Below are positions 51,701 to 64,000 of a stretch of 64,000 nucleotides of DNA, piece by piece. A program made the translations under genes and the position numbers. Below the pieces are notes generated by a model. It saw only the letters and a program-made list of their open reading frames with translations. It ran no database searches and had not been told where the DNA came from. Positions within the stretch are counted from its first letter, which is position 1. Each line of letters starts with the position of its first letter. The DNA is from Acanthornis magna (lineage: Eukaryota > Chordata > Aves > Passeriformes > Acanthizidae), in the NCBI GenBank assembly GCA_036785705.1, contig JAWUZG010000001.1:9424001-9488000 (forward strand). Direction: 5' to 3'.

Positions 51701-52807
51701 AATAAAATGTACAGCAAGGGCAAAAAAAACCAAAACCAAAACCAACCCACATATCCCATTACCCAAAAGAAATCATAAACAAAACATGATTTGCCAATGA
51801 ATTATGAAGGAGAATGACAACCCTTTTTATTGGCAACAACAGGCTTTAATTCTGTAAATTAGCAAGACAAATTTGATACAGATGCATTTGGCCAAGTTTT
51901 ATAACACTGAACAATGATGTAATCTCTCATTCAACTTTAAAATTATAGGGAAGCTATAAGAAAAAATACCACAGCCCTCGCTTAAGTATTTCCACTAAAA
52001 AGAAAAAAACAAAAACAAAAAAACAAAAAACACAACAACAACAACAAAACTTAGAAAGAGGCTGAGTTAATGCAAGGACAAGGTACATTAAGGGATTCTC
52101 CCACTTCATGTGTTGCAATTGACACATTCAGACCTAACTTAAAAACATAGACAAAACAACGAAAGTGTGCAGGTACTCTGGCCAGCAGTTAGTTTTACAC
52201 ATCCATGATGCAATATTAAATTCTCTCTCTTTAAAAGGCACATTTCTTTGATGATTGTAAAATTTAACTTTTGTGGTTCATTAATACATGAAAATGAAGA
52301 GCGAAACAAGTTTATCATGCTTGTGCTTTAGCAACAGAGCTGTATTGGAAGACTTCACCCCACAAAACACACAGTGAAGCTATCAAGGTACAGGGCATAA
52401 CCTGAAGACTAACAAATGGGAGATGACAGTCTAACAGTGACTCATTCAAGTCAGCCATTAATCCTAAGAATATGTTCTGTGCTGAGGTTATTATTGCTGT
52501 TGCAGGTAAGATGAAGAGTTTAAAAATAATTTTTTTTATCAGTGGTGTACATCAGAGTTGAAACTGCAAGTTATTCCCAGACAACACTTAATACATAGAC
52601 CACTTTTATATCACCTCTCTAAATTTATAAACAATATAATTAGTAAAATTTGCCATGAAATTGGTATGCAAGCTTTTTTTCTGAAATTGACAAAGTTGGC
52701 ACCTAGAAATCCAATTCAATCTAAAAAAAAGGTCGTGTAAGTACATTAAGTTAGTATTGTAATTGCTAGTTCAAATCAAACAGGGCTTACAAGTAACTGA
52801 CACTGTT
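48800..52807. other. Convergent 3' ends of ARMC10 and NAPEPLD
   Basis: No coding sequence is seen. On the plus strand AATAAA occurs at 49161, 50372 and 50457, any of which could end ARMC10. On the minus strand AATAAA lies at 51831-51826, about 1 kb beyond the NAPEPLD stop, a fair candidate for its 3' end. A/C-rich low-complexity sequence lies at 51721-51750 and 51998-52048. Confidence 0.6.
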
Positions 52808-52936
52808 TCAGTTTTCAAACCGGTCATTTGTATTCAAATTCCGTGATTCTCCGTGGCGTAAGAGAAAGAAGTCATCTTTTTTCAAGCCATATCTTTCAAG
52901 AGCTTCATTCAATTTAACTGGAGGATCCAAGTAATA
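52808..52936 (-). CDS. NAPEPLD: NAPEPLD last coding exon
   Basis: Acceptor TTTTTTCCAG; encodes [20 protein letters not shown] to the TGA at 52810-52808 (C-terminus NDRFEN). Confidence 0.95.
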   Translation of the reverse strand, partial: YYLDPPVKLNEALERYGLKKDDFFLLRHGESRNLNTNDRFEN

Positions 52937-55900
52937 CTGGAAAAAATGAGAATAATATAAGGGAAAAGATACCACTGCAACATATTTTGAAGGGGAAAAA
53001 AAAAAATCACTGCTCTAAAAAATGGGGGAGGAGAAGGATATTTGTCAAATTAAAATGTTTGGGTTCATTTTAAGTTTTTTGAACGATAAGAAGGCTGATT
53101 TACAGTTGCAGAATAACTAGCAAGGCACAGCTCGTCAGCCCAAACTAGGTCGCCTTCAATGCAGCAATAGATCCTTTCGGAGGAAGCACTGCCCGCCAGC
53201 AGCTGGCGCTTTTCCTCGCCCTGTAAACCCAAGCTGTCAGCGCTCCTGTCTGAACACTCAGCTCTGTCAGTGCGGTCCCCCTCAAGTTACCGTGGTGTAT
53301 TTGTTACATTTCAGAAAAAGCATCATCAGGGAGTAATAATCTATTTTTATGCTCCTAAATACACAGTAACATTTGTACCATGGGCACTAGTAACACAGTT
53401 TACTGGAAGCACTGGGGACAGGAAATGTTCTATCCAAGCATCCTATGTTCCATCCATGCTCTGCCAAGGAGGGGCATGATGAGCTGGGAGGGAGCATAGC
53501 CAGGACAGAACATATGACAGATCAGGTGATCACTCTATCAGGAATGAATTAGGAGATAAAGTAGTGCAACTTATGCAAAGACAAAGTGTATAAACAGCGA
53601 CCAGACAGTAACAAAGCAAATGCAGATACTTCCAATTCATTGAATTTTTAGTCGCCGTGAAGGTATATGGGTAACCTTCTTATTAGATCTGTGGACTTGG
53701 GGAGGGGTCAAGGGGAATAAAAACATTAAAAAACCATCAGCAACTCAGAGTAACTCAATTTTTTCACATCCTTTCTGGTTTTAACTTTGAATCAACTATT
53801 AAAAATGTTCATATATTTACTAGACAGACATAATTAATATATACTGTATTGACCTACAGTCATGCAGTTCTTACTATCTCCAGCTGATAAATTTGCTTTT
53901 ATTACTGCATATGTGTCCTCATCCGTTACGTTCCTCAGCATTTGGATATCAGAATCCCCTACATTTGTTTCAATAACTCTGTACTTTCTTAACCATGGAA
54001 ATATTTTATGTAATTGGATATGAAAAGCTAAGCATTGTTTTGAAGAGCAGTATATAGAGTAATAACTTTTCCCTCATACAAAGTTCACATTTTAAGTTTA
54101 CATTTACAGATATGTAGGTTAAACTACACAAGCAAAGCTTCATTAATGACTGTCTAGTCCTTGGAAATCTGAGCTCATGTTTAGTGTTGCAATTTACCTC
54201 ATTTGCTAAGGCAAAGGTCCCCCAATGAATTGCTACAGACTTCTTTGCTTGAACATCAATATGGATTCTCACTGCTTCTTCAGGATCCACATGCTGGTGT
54301 TTCATAAACCACCTACCAAAACAAAGCACCATTTTTTCATGTCACCTAATTCAATGCAAGATTTCTTCTTTACTTTCATTGCAAAGAACAAAAAAATATA
54401 TGCTCACCTAATCAAAAACATCATATACCTGGACAACATACAGAACACTCAAAATCAATTAAATAACATATACCAACATACCCATGAAACAGTAGTTCAT
54501 GTATTGCACTCCATTTTCGAAGGATTTTTTCCTATCTATATTTTCAATAGTATAAAGACATATTACTGGTGCCTTGAGGCATTAAGGCCAAAACTTTAAA
54601 TCCATCCCTGAAAAAATTTCATGCTAGCAGTACACACCAAAAGCTCTGTGCTTCAGAGATAGCCCAAGGGAACAGGCAAAACAGAAGAGAGAACTCAGCA
54701 ATTCTTGAAAGAGACTGGAATTTTACCATGCTATTTGGATTCCTACCTTCCTTTCCCAGCTTGTACATGCTTTCCTTCCAGCATTATATGAGTGCTAATG
54801 TCTAAAAGTTTTCTCTAAAAGGAGAAAGGTTTGCTCCCCTGAGCAAAGAGATCTTTCATACTCTATAACCAAGTCATCTTTGTCTCAAGGTAAGTTGCAA
54901 AACCAGGGTAAAGACTGAAGCAAGACAAAAATGCAGCAAATGACATACACCGGAATGGGCTGGATTAAATGATGCTGTTTCAGAAAAAAAAAAAGACACC
55001 GAGTAATTCCAAATTTTTACTCAATATTTATAAAGAAAGAATGACTGCTGATTCATCCTTGCTGTGTTAAAGTCGGAAGAAAAAACTCTCCAAAAACATC
55101 ACACATACACATACTTCTTAATAAAGTACACCTACAGTTTTAACTTCTGGGTGTATTTTTTGTCATCATTATGTATTTTTTGTCATTCATTTATATATTT
55201 TGCTCAAACTCTCATTTTCATACCTTGGCTCATAAGCTCCAATGGGGATGGCTGCAAGATCGAAAGGTCCAAACCTTTTACCTATTTGTTCAAAAGCAAA
55301 ACAATATCCAGTATCTCCTGCAAAGAAAAACCTATTCCAAGGTCCCAAGACAGACCAGCTGCCCCAGAGAACCTTGTTATCATCTGTCACAGTCCTTTTG
55401 CACCAATGCTGGGAAGGGGTGAAGACAAAAGTTACCGCATCATGACCAGGGACACAGTTCTCTTCCCACCAATCCAGTTCAATCACATTCTCACAACCAC
55501 ATCTCTGCATCCACTGCAGGAGCCCCAGAGGCACAAACCAGCGCAGCTCGCTCCCAAAGCGTTCGTTCAGACTCAACACGGTGTTGTAGTCCAGGTGATC
55601 GTAGTGGGTGTGGCTGATCAACACCGCATCTATTTTGGGGAGCTGCGCTACTGTGCACGGAGGCCCTCGGAAGCGCTTGGGACCCAACAGCTGAATAGGG
55701 GAAGCTCTCTGGCTGAAGATTGGGTCAGTAAGAAATACAAGTTCATCCATTTCCACCATAACTGTGGCATGTCCCAGCCACGTGACTCGCATACCGGCTC
55801 CTGTCTTCCCAGCGTCTTCTGGCGTTTGAACAAAGTAAGGCTGTAACACTGGAAGTTCTTTATCGAGTTCCTGGCAGAAAAGAACACAATATGCATGAGA

Positions 55901-58900
55901 GATTTCAGAATGTACTTGGCCATAGAACAAAAACTGCATACAAGGCACAAATCAATACAGTCAAGTCTTGTACTTTGTTTATATTTTTATGCAATCAGAG
56001 AACTGCAGCACACACCAGATGCCTTTTTAAAGTCTGTGGGCATTGCAATGAAAGCACTGCAAGGCACTAACAGCATCCCGGGAAGGGATTGCTCCACCTG
56101 AAAAAGAATATATATACACACACAGAGCATTACTTAAATACTCAAGTTTTTCTTATGCAACTAAATGATGCATCCTCTAAGTCCTAGCACAAATAAGTCA
56201 TAGAGGAAAAAAAATGCCATAACCCCCAGCCACACTCCACAAAAGCTCTGTTAGCCTTTATCAGGCCCTCTCGCTCTCTTCCCTCTCTCTTCACATCTAG
56301 AAGCAGCACACAGAGGTTAATCTCACCTGGCTAATGTTAGCTATTACAGTTCTGCCTTCCCATCCTGCCAATAATTCAATGAACATTCATAAAACACAAA
56401 ATCATTTTTAAGATAAACCTTAAGGTACTTAGATATGCTTCTTCTGGTGTTTTTTTGAAGCTTTTAGGGTAATTAAAGTTTAATTATTACTGAATAAATC
56501 ACTGTACTTATCTCCATGTATGTGCAGGATATAGTCCCATGAATGACTTGAAGTCAACCTAAATCCATTCTTCTGTGTAACAAAGTTATGAAAAATTCCC
56601 CCATCTCCTTTCTTATTCCAGCTTGACTATTTATGCAGTCCTCACTTGAGTATGACAGGTAAGAGAATTTATATAGCTGAACATTAATCCAAAGGTAAAA
56701 AATAGACAGCTTTCATTTTGATTGGCTCAAATTTGACTCTATGAGTATCCTCAAGTTGGCACAAAGGATGCCATGGCTCTAAATTACCTACTGAAACTCA
56801 CCACCCAAGCACTACTCATTCTCTCATTTTGAACCAGAGTTATGCTCTTCACTGCAGTTTGGTTGGAGTGCTTATGCAGAAATTTTATGTGTAATAACTA
56901 AGAGCTTTCCTATTAAAAAAACCAATCATCCAAAGAGTCTTCTCAGAAATCCTGACCATCCCCAGCTTGGCAACAATGTGGCTAAGGCTCTCCTCCCAAA
57001 CACTTTTGGGCTGAACTCTTCACGTTGCTTTAGAAGAATTTTCATGAGCTGGGGCAGCTTCTACAGACTCCTGACACTCCTCTCCCTGGTAATCACAAAT
57101 GTCCCAGTACTTCTGGTTCCAAGTCAAGTTCTGCCTGCCATGGTTGCTGCACTCATTCTCTCAGCCTAGCACAGATTAGCACTATCAGTGATTTTATACA
57201 GAGCTGACCTTGTGCTCCTTTGAAAGTCCAGCTGATGCTATGACAGTTCAGGACTCTAGGAGTTGCCTTGCTAAACCAGTCCTGACAGCTTCAGGGAAGT
57301 TACTTTCTCCACAATATTTTATTGATTTGGAAGGCATATGTTGGGAAGAACAAAGCACGCACATCTCCATCCCTCTGCAATTCTACTGTAAATAATAAAA
57401 TATTAATGAAATTGCTTTTTCTGAGAGCTAATGGACAAGACATGTCTACTGAAAAAGTTTTATTACTATCTCCAGGAATGAGAAATAGATAACCTTATAT
57501 AAAGCTGAATATAAGGTTACTACAATACAACTCCTTAATTCATACAGGAGAAGAGTCTTAGACTGAGATAAATGGCTGCTTCTCAAAGAAAGAAGCACTA
57601 TTTTCTTATCTCTATTTCATCCTAAGTACATGGGAACAACACTGGCCACAGAAATCAGTGGAGTGGAACCACAGGGAGTGCTATACCTTGACAATTTAAT
57701 TAAAAAAAAAAAAAAAAACCCAACAAAAACCATGCATAAAACTAACATAATACTCAAAAATGGAAATTAGGACAAACCAACAAATTACACATGGTTAAGT
57801 CAACAAATCAAATTATATCAAAGAAATAAAACTCAGATCTGGAATTTAATAATTAATTGTCATAATGCAGTTTAGGTCAGTTAGTATACTTTTTAGGGAA
57901 AATGTTCCTTTTAAGTCACTGGTTTTAGAGTTAAACTACAAATTTTCTCAGAACTAAATTAATTCACTTATTTTTTCTGACATTTGGCACAAATTAGTTT
58001 TTAAAATTAGCATCATGCAATATTAATAAAAATACTAAATGGATGAGGAACTGGCCAATTGGCAGAAGTGAACAATTAATTCTTAAGTGAGACTCAAACA
58101 TATTCTACCAAGTTTTAACTGGAATAGAGCTAATTTTCTTCCCAGTAGCTCCTACAGTGCTATGTTTTGGATTTGTGCTGAAAACAGTGCTGACAGTAGA
58201 CTGATGTTTTAGCTATTGCTGAACAGGGCTTACATAGCACCACAGCCAGTTGACTGGGGGCACGCACGAAGCTGAGGGACACAGTTGGGACAGCTCACCC
58301 CAGCTCATCAGAGAGATATCCCATACCATATGACATTGCATCCAGCAATAAAATCTGGGGGAAGAAGGAGGTGGCGGGGGAGATTCAGAGTGAATGGCAT
58401 TTGTCTTCCCAAGTAACTGTTACACGGAATGCAGCCCTGCTTTCCTAGGGATGGCTGAACACCTGCCTGCCCATGGGAAGAGAATAAATTTCTTACTCGG
58501 CTTGTGCATGCAGTTTTTGCTTTACCTATTGAACTGTCCTTATCTCAACCCACCACTTATTTGGTTTTTCCCCTTTCGATTCCACTGGGGTGCAAGCAGT
58601 GGGGGGGTGGAAGTGAGCAGCTGACTGGGACTTGGCTGCCTAAAGCCACAACACATTTGCACTACTAATAAAGGCTTTACAGGGAAGTCACTGGGATTGA
58701 CACTATTAAGCATTTCGAATAGTTGATTTAAAGGTAGAACTAATCACTATAAAAGGCATTTGTAAAAGTCACACAGACAGGAAGATTGATAAATAAAAAG
58801 GAGCAGAGTTTGAACAACTGCTATCCTGACCTATTTAAATGAAATTCTGTGAAGAAAAGCTCAAAACAAACCAAGAGCACAAAGGTAGTGTAACTTGTAG

Positions 58901-61900
58901 ATCTCGTACAGAGTTTGTGCTCTCCAGGTTTGTGATACACAGGCCTCTGATCCAAATCAATGATTCCTCAGAGGATGAGATCAGAAATCAGGCATGTTGT
59001 TGAGCTATCATAGTAAATCACACCAAAACATTACCTCTCAGTGCATGGCATTTGTGTTTGGGGTTGTTTGGTGGTTTTTTTAGCATTTTACAAAGGCACA
59101 CCAAAATCACCTTTTCAAGCAAAAAGCAATACTCAACTCGTAAGATTTCAAAATAAAACACAAATTCTATTAGCAGTATACTTCACGTGAAATACTTAAA
59201 ACTCACACAACAGGATAAAGCAACATAATGAATAAAATACATAATCTTATGAAACTTTTATCTAGCTATAATACATTTTGTTCTCTGTCAGACTAACCAG
59301 AAACATATTAAAACTAGAAGAATTATAACAGATTTTTGAAATATGGCAATTATGTCAAATCAGCTACCAACAGAAGCAAAATGTACTTAATACTGTCTTG
59401 TCTTCATTACTGAAGTAATACAAAAATTCCTCCTGCTGTGTCCCTTCCCCCCTCCCCGTGTTTCTTTCCCTCCTAATGCAAAGCAAGAAGAAACACATGA
59501 CAGGCTTTGGTAAGACTAGCTGATTAGCTTAGGATTTTTGGCGCTTAGTACATACTGGAATACCACAGGATTTTACAGAAATGAGAACAATCTAAACTGC
59601 TGATCCAACAATTATAATTAAAGATTCTCCAACAGCACTGAACAAAGTTATTAATAAAGCCTGTAATGAAAATACAAGAAGTCTATGTATTCTGGATAAT
59701 GATATAGGCTCATTGTGAAGGCATGATTATAATACATATAGCTTTTCCACAGTGAAGCATAAGCACATATCCTGGATAATATGCTCTTTTTTACATACGC
59801 AAAGCACTTGGTACAGATAAACTCAACCTGCCCAATATAGCAGGGAATCACCAGGCACACTCAATGCGGAAACTGAAGTAGGAGTCTGCTCAAAGGACGT
59901 GCCATCTAGCAGTGATAAATAAAGTATGGAGCCCTTAGTCTGAATTTTAAAGAAGCTCAGATGTGCTTTACAGGCTGATTTAGGTGTGGAGCAAAACTGG
60001 TTGGAACAAGCATCAAAATGGCTGAGGACTCCAGAAGTGCACTTCATTGATCCCTATCTAGGTTTTCCTTTTTCTGATTTAGTTCACTGAACTCCTGAAT
60101 AATTGCAGGCACTTAATTAAAAGATTTCATATGCAAACAATAAAATTAGCCCAAAATTAATCCCATCTGGGTCAAAGAGGATTTCAACTGGTGCCTTGTA
60201 GATTTCTTTGTGATCTTCCTTTATTGTAGGGACGAACAGTAAATTAAAGGGGAGTGCTGCAGTTCTGCCCTCCATCAGAGTGCTGTATGCTCTGCACTCC
60301 ACAGTACACCTCAGCATTGCCTTCCAGCGACTTCAGTCACTACCCAGATTTCTGACTGGCGCTGGGAAGACACAAAGCCTGTGCTACATACACCAAGTAG
60401 GGCAGTGATCAAAGGCAACTGAAAATGTCCAGGTGTGAATTTCATGAAAATGTGGCCAGCACACTGTGTAGAAGGCTGTACATGCTGAGGCAACTGTTGT
60501 CACCACAAGGAAGACATCAAACTTTAAAAAGTAAATTGCTGGAAGGGATCCCAAGACCGACATAGGTTTGCCATGCTTCTTTCTGAAGTCAAATTATTTA
60601 TTGTTATTATAGAACAACAGCCAAAATTATTTGTCCCTTAAACATCCCCAAACCTCTGACCATCATGTGTTAATGCATAACATGGTTTTCCTGTCCATAA
60701 AACTGATAAAATTCCTTCCTTCATAGGTAATTCAGGTAAGACAAAATTGAAAGCTCTTCACTAAATACTGGCTGTGAGATTTATAGCTTATGCATGCCTT
60801 CTTGCGTGCTTAAAAGCATTGTTAACACCTGCTTGTTAAAAAATGCTGACCTTGGTTGTGCACCCTTCAGCACAGCTTTTCTGAAGTACAGTCAACACAT
60901 CAGAAATACACTGAGAAGTAATCCTGTCAAAACTTAGTAATCTTCATACTTCTGTGACCATAAAGACAACCCCTGGCTTTCCAGTATCTATTACTCTTCA
61001 TAGAAAATAAGCTTCTCCTGTCTCCTCCTTTATATACAATACCTGACAAAAGCATTTCGCCAAGAACAAATAATGGTGTTACCCAGTAAACTGGCACTGT
61101 ACTTTGTTTCAGTACAAATACTTGTTCAGGTTAGTTTTAACATATGCAATTTTTTCTCCTGGTGTACTGAAACAGAAAAAACAGATTTGTAAATACTTTC
61201 ATAAGTAGGTGACAGAAACTATTTATTACATTTTCATGAAAGAGATGCAACATATGTATTAAGTTGAAGCCTGGAAAAAAAAGGTAAGATTTTTAAAATT
61301 AAATATGTCACAGCTATTTAATGCAACACAAATTAGGTTAATAGTGTGCTTCATAAGGCAACACCTATTAAAAAAGAATGACTGTAACTGGTGTATGACT
61401 GAGCTAGGGGGCCATTTTTGTTGTTTTTATAAATATAAACTGAGCTGGATAAATCAATGGGTCTGGAACTAACAAGGAGACAAAAATTAAAGAGGTAGAA
61501 AGTATTAACCCACCTTTGAAAAGAATAAAATAATAAAATCAGAAAAGTAAGACTTAGAAAAGTCTCCAGAAGATGCCTAATAGTATTAGTAAGAAATTGT
61601 CTTATTTTATTGATTAGAAAAAGGTAAAAGCAATCTAAATCACAAAAGGAAAACATGGAAGTACTTACGTGCTTTGAGCGTGGCACATTGCTGTTATCCT
61701 TTTCCATGAGGGACCATTTCAAGACATTCGACAAGCTTGGTGATTTCCATGTTGGCCATGGGTTGACAAATCTCCCATCTTTGCCTCTCTTTGATTTAGT
61801 TACGTCCTCTTCTAATCTGTAGTCCAGCCTGAAGCTTTTCCTGAAGGTCCTGGAAGAATCATTGCCCCCGGAACCTCGACCCGAATTCTGACGCTTCTTC

Positions 61901-61965
61901 ACTGCTTCTTTAGGGTACTGGTTACACGCAGTTGAAGGCTGCTCTTCGCCTGTGTTCTTATCCAT
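52808..61965 (-). CDS. NAPEPLD: NAPEPLD, N-acyl-phosphatidylethanolamine phospholipase D (4 coding exons, 395 aa)
   Basis: Minus-strand coding exons are 61965-61669, 55870-55224, 54312-54198 and 52936-52808 (1188 bp), with GT-AG splice sites and matching phases. The protein is a metallo-beta-lactamase-fold zinc hydrolase on internal membranes. It cleaves N-acyl-PE to N-acylethanolamines, including anandamide, plus phosphatidic acid. Visible active-site residues are the HxHxDH motif (SHTHYDHLD; His186, His188, Asp190, His191), His254 (TPSQHWCKR), Asp285 (FAGDTGY) and His344 (AIHWGTFA). All are one position later than the published human numbering, and the protein is two residues longer than human (393 aa). 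The N-terminal third ([20 protein letters not shown]) is also conserved. No defect is seen, so the enzyme should be active. The 5' UTR and promoter lie past the right edge. Confidence 0.97.
52937..54197 (-). other. NAPEPLD intron 3 (between third and fourth coding exons)
   Basis: Mostly AT-rich, with an unusual GC- and CpG-richer patch at about 53135-53285. No exon was recognised in it. Confidence 0.75.
54198..54312 (-). CDS. NAPEPLD: NAPEPLD third coding exon
   Basis: Acceptor GTTTTGGTAG, donor GAG|GTAAAT. It encodes [17 protein letters not shown] and the zinc-ligand His344 in [12 protein letters not shown]. Confidence 0.96.
54313..55223 (-). other. NAPEPLD intron 2
   Basis: Nothing recognised. 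Confidence 0.8.
55224..55870 (-). CDS. NAPEPLD: NAPEPLD second coding exon (catalytic core)
   Basis: Acceptor CTTTTCTGCCAG, donor CCAAG|GTATGA. It encodes [13 protein letters not shown] through [10 protein letters not shown], including the HxHxDH zinc motif, His254 and Asp285. Confidence 0.97.
55871..61668 (-). other. NAPEPLD intron 1 of the coding region (5.8 kb)
   Basis: Apart from an ERVL-type LTR at 58111-58653 and a poly-A run at 57702-57718, nothing is recognised. Confidence 0.8.
58111..58653 (+). mobile_element. ERVL-type solo LTR, antisense inside NAPEPLD
   Basis: The sequence has features of a common bird ERVL LTR family in order: TTTTAACTGGAATAGAGCTA near the start, GATATCCCATACCATATGAC, a poly(A) signal AATAAA at 58347, GATGGCTGAACACCTGCCTG, CTTATCTCAACCCACCACTT and a terminal AAAGCCACAACA. 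No flanking internal retroviral sequence is present, so it is a solo LTR. Its 5' boundary is decayed and no clear target duplication was found. Its transcriptional direction is opposite to NAPEPLD. Confidence 0.75.
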
Positions 61966-61967
61966 AA
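61669..61967 (-). CDS. NAPEPLD: NAPEPLD first coding exon
   Basis: The acceptor CCTGAAAAAG lies two bases before the ATG (61965-61963), so upstream exons are purely 5' UTR. The donor is CAC|GTAAGT. It encodes residues 1-99, including [13 protein letters not shown] and [18 protein letters not shown]. Confidence 0.95.
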
Positions 61968-64000
61968 CTTTTTCAGGAGAACTAAATCAAATTTTAAATG
62001 AATCAATACTTTCTTGGACTAGCATCAACATTCATAAGACTTAATGTTCTCACACACATTAGAAACAAGACTGCCCTTCTTGTTTTATGATCTACTGTAT
62101 TTTTTTAATCAACAAAATATGCTTTTAAAACAGTTGCTATTACACAAAAGACTTTAAAAACATGCTGTGGCAAGCAGACATGAGGGCTCTTTGTAGTTCA
62201 GGCTGAATTTTACTCCCTGGAATGCACAGCTTCAGATACTAACACTATTATCTACCAACTGCAAAAGTGAGGGGGAAGGGTTCCTTAATTTACATTTTGG
62301 AAGAATAGTCATTCCTCCTGAAACTTATGACATTTAGTGCCTGATGTAACATGATCCTGCAAATCTGTCCAAGAGACACTGGAACTATAACGTACCTTAG
62401 GATTTGCCTATATAGTGACTTTGCTTTGTAGTAAAAGCAGCAGTCTTGTGCAGCATTACTAGCACTTTACTTATACCAACAACAGGCACACACATGCAGG
62501 AAACTCAGAACACAGAAGATATTTGGTACTATCTCCTATTTTGTCTAAAACAAAGGAGAAGTTTATTACAATAAAGGTAAATGTAACTGTTTAAAATACA
62601 ATTTTGATACACAGTTAACTGAACTGACTGGTGAAAGGCCACAGGAAATTGAAACATCTCAAATCACAGCTGCAATGTTTGCTCTTAATACCACTGTGAA
62701 ATATAAAAAAGTGAGAAAATAACTGAGAAAAAACTTATTTCTATGAAGTCACAATTTGGGTACATTTCTTAGAAAACTATGAACTCAGTAGTCAGTCTCT
62801 TATTCCAAACTGCACTTAAGTGTTGCAGAGTTTACAAATATAATCTCATTATATCCAAGGCAGAAAAACCAAATACCTCTATTTCATTTGAAAAGTTGCC
62901 AAAGCAATTCAATTGAAGCTAAATGCTTCAATTCTACATTTACTTTCAAGTGAAATGTTGAAAGTAAATAAACTGTTCTGTCAGTTTTATTAAAAAAAAC
63001 TCAAAAAACTGTTTTAAAGAGTACACAACTTTCTGGCATTTACAAAATCTATCTGATAAAAACTAGAAGATGACTAGTAATGAACAGACAGCACAATTTA
63101 CATGTTAGGTGCAGGAACAATTTTTAACAACAAATTGCGAAATTTGTCCTGTGGGAAATTCTCCACCACGTGTTTTAGCCTATCTACTGTGTCACTGCCT
63201 CAAATACTCAGACTTTAGCTGCACACTCAGAAGCACTGGGCTGATGTAGCCAAGCCAGTCCACACAGACAACATTGTCAGAGAACAGAATGAGAGCTCAC
63301 AGTTTTCTTAGAAATCACATAACTCACTGTGGCCCCCATAACCTCATAATTACAGGGAAAATGAAATATACCATTCACTGCAACATTGCAGCTAAGATAT
63401 TACACATATGTAAGTATCAGCAAATTGAACCAAAATGCATTTGCTCCAATTCAAATGCAGGGTCCATTTCTCCTATTTCAGCAGCAACTGATTACTAAAC
63501 ACTAAGTATGGTATCAGTTGCAAAGAATATGACAAATTTTCTTAACAAAATAACCATTACTTTGCCATACAGTAGAGATAAAATATTAACACACCAAAAT
63601 TAATTTCTAATAAAAAAGTAAGAACAACATTCAGAAAACATGGCTGATAGAGTATTTTGATACCCCTGGTCACAATCTTATTTTATGTAATTGCTTTGTA
63701 CTCTAGTTTCCCTGCAGTATTACTGAAACCACTCCACTTACATACTTCCTATTTAGCATTAGGATACAGTATCTGCAGCATAATTTAAATTTAACTGTTG
63801 GTTTTTCTTGGTTTTGTTCTTCTATTCCGCTAAAGACTTACTGGCATCAGCCTTCAAGGAAATACTCAACTTGCTCTATAGAGTTTTAAGCAGACATAAA
63901 TGGTTACATAAAGAATTGGTGCCACAAAAAGGCAGACAGAATACCCCAAAAATGGTACTGGATATTTTACCTGTTACTTTAACTTAAGGGGACTGGGTTT
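61968..64000 (-). other. NAPEPLD 5' UTR intron
   Basis: AT-rich; no first exon, promoter or CpG island is visible up to the right edge, so the transcription start lies further out. Confidence 0.6.

Noticed and set aside
55064..55846. 260-codon plus-strand open frame
   Set aside because: It is the antisense shadow of the NAPEPLD catalytic exon.
61351..61668. Extension of the NAPEPLD first-exon frame past the donor
   Set aside because: A consensus GTAAGT donor at 61668 and correct junction to ELDKELP show this is intron.

Overview
The window looks like a piece of a bird chromosome. It carries spliced vertebrate genes with GT-AG introns, several chicken-repeat-1 (CR1) LINE fragments ending in the decayed CTGTGATTC-type 3' tail, and two retroviral LTRs of types seen in birds. 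Its gene order matches the vertebrate FBXL13-LRRC17-ARMC10-NAPEPLD block (human 7q22). Species cannot be told from the sequence alone.

Layout. About 1-4.3 kb (minus strand) holds two clear leucine-rich-repeat exons of FBXL13 (dynein regulatory complex subunit 6), plus weaker, degraded-looking exon candidates near 2.5, 4.3, 9.5 and 14.4 kb. LRRC17 lies on the plus strand: a possible TATA-type promoter with a first non-coding exon at about 11.6 kb, then coding exons at 18.0, 22.3 and 23.8 kb (438 aa). In mammals LRRC17 sits inside an FBXL13 intron; here it also lies between detectable FBXL13 exons and the expected FBXL13 5' end. From 24 to 41 kb I see no intact gene, only repeats, including a 648-bp solo LTR with a 6-bp target duplication inserted into an older CR1 copy. 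A CpG island at 41.5-42.4 kb starts ARMC10 (plus strand, six coding exons, 308 aa). NAPEPLD (minus strand, four coding exons, 395 aa) converges on ARMC10; its 5' UTR and promoter lie beyond the right edge. Its largest intron holds an ERVL-type LTR in antisense.

The three complete genes have open frames, canonical splice sites and matching phases across every junction. They are functionally separate: LRRC17 is a secreted LRR protein, ARMC10 a membrane-anchored armadillo protein, and NAPEPLD a zinc hydrolase that releases N-acylethanolamines. Their proximity is conserved synteny, not an operon or pathway.

The least ordinary points are the uncertain integrity of FBXL13, a 148-codon open frame at 5.0-5.5 kb with weak resemblance to Cu/Zn superoxide dismutase, the nested LTR-in-CR1 insertion, a perfect 26-bp palindrome in an ARMC10 intron, and a GATAGA hexamer array beside an LRRC17 splice acceptor. 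I found no convincing undescribed system.
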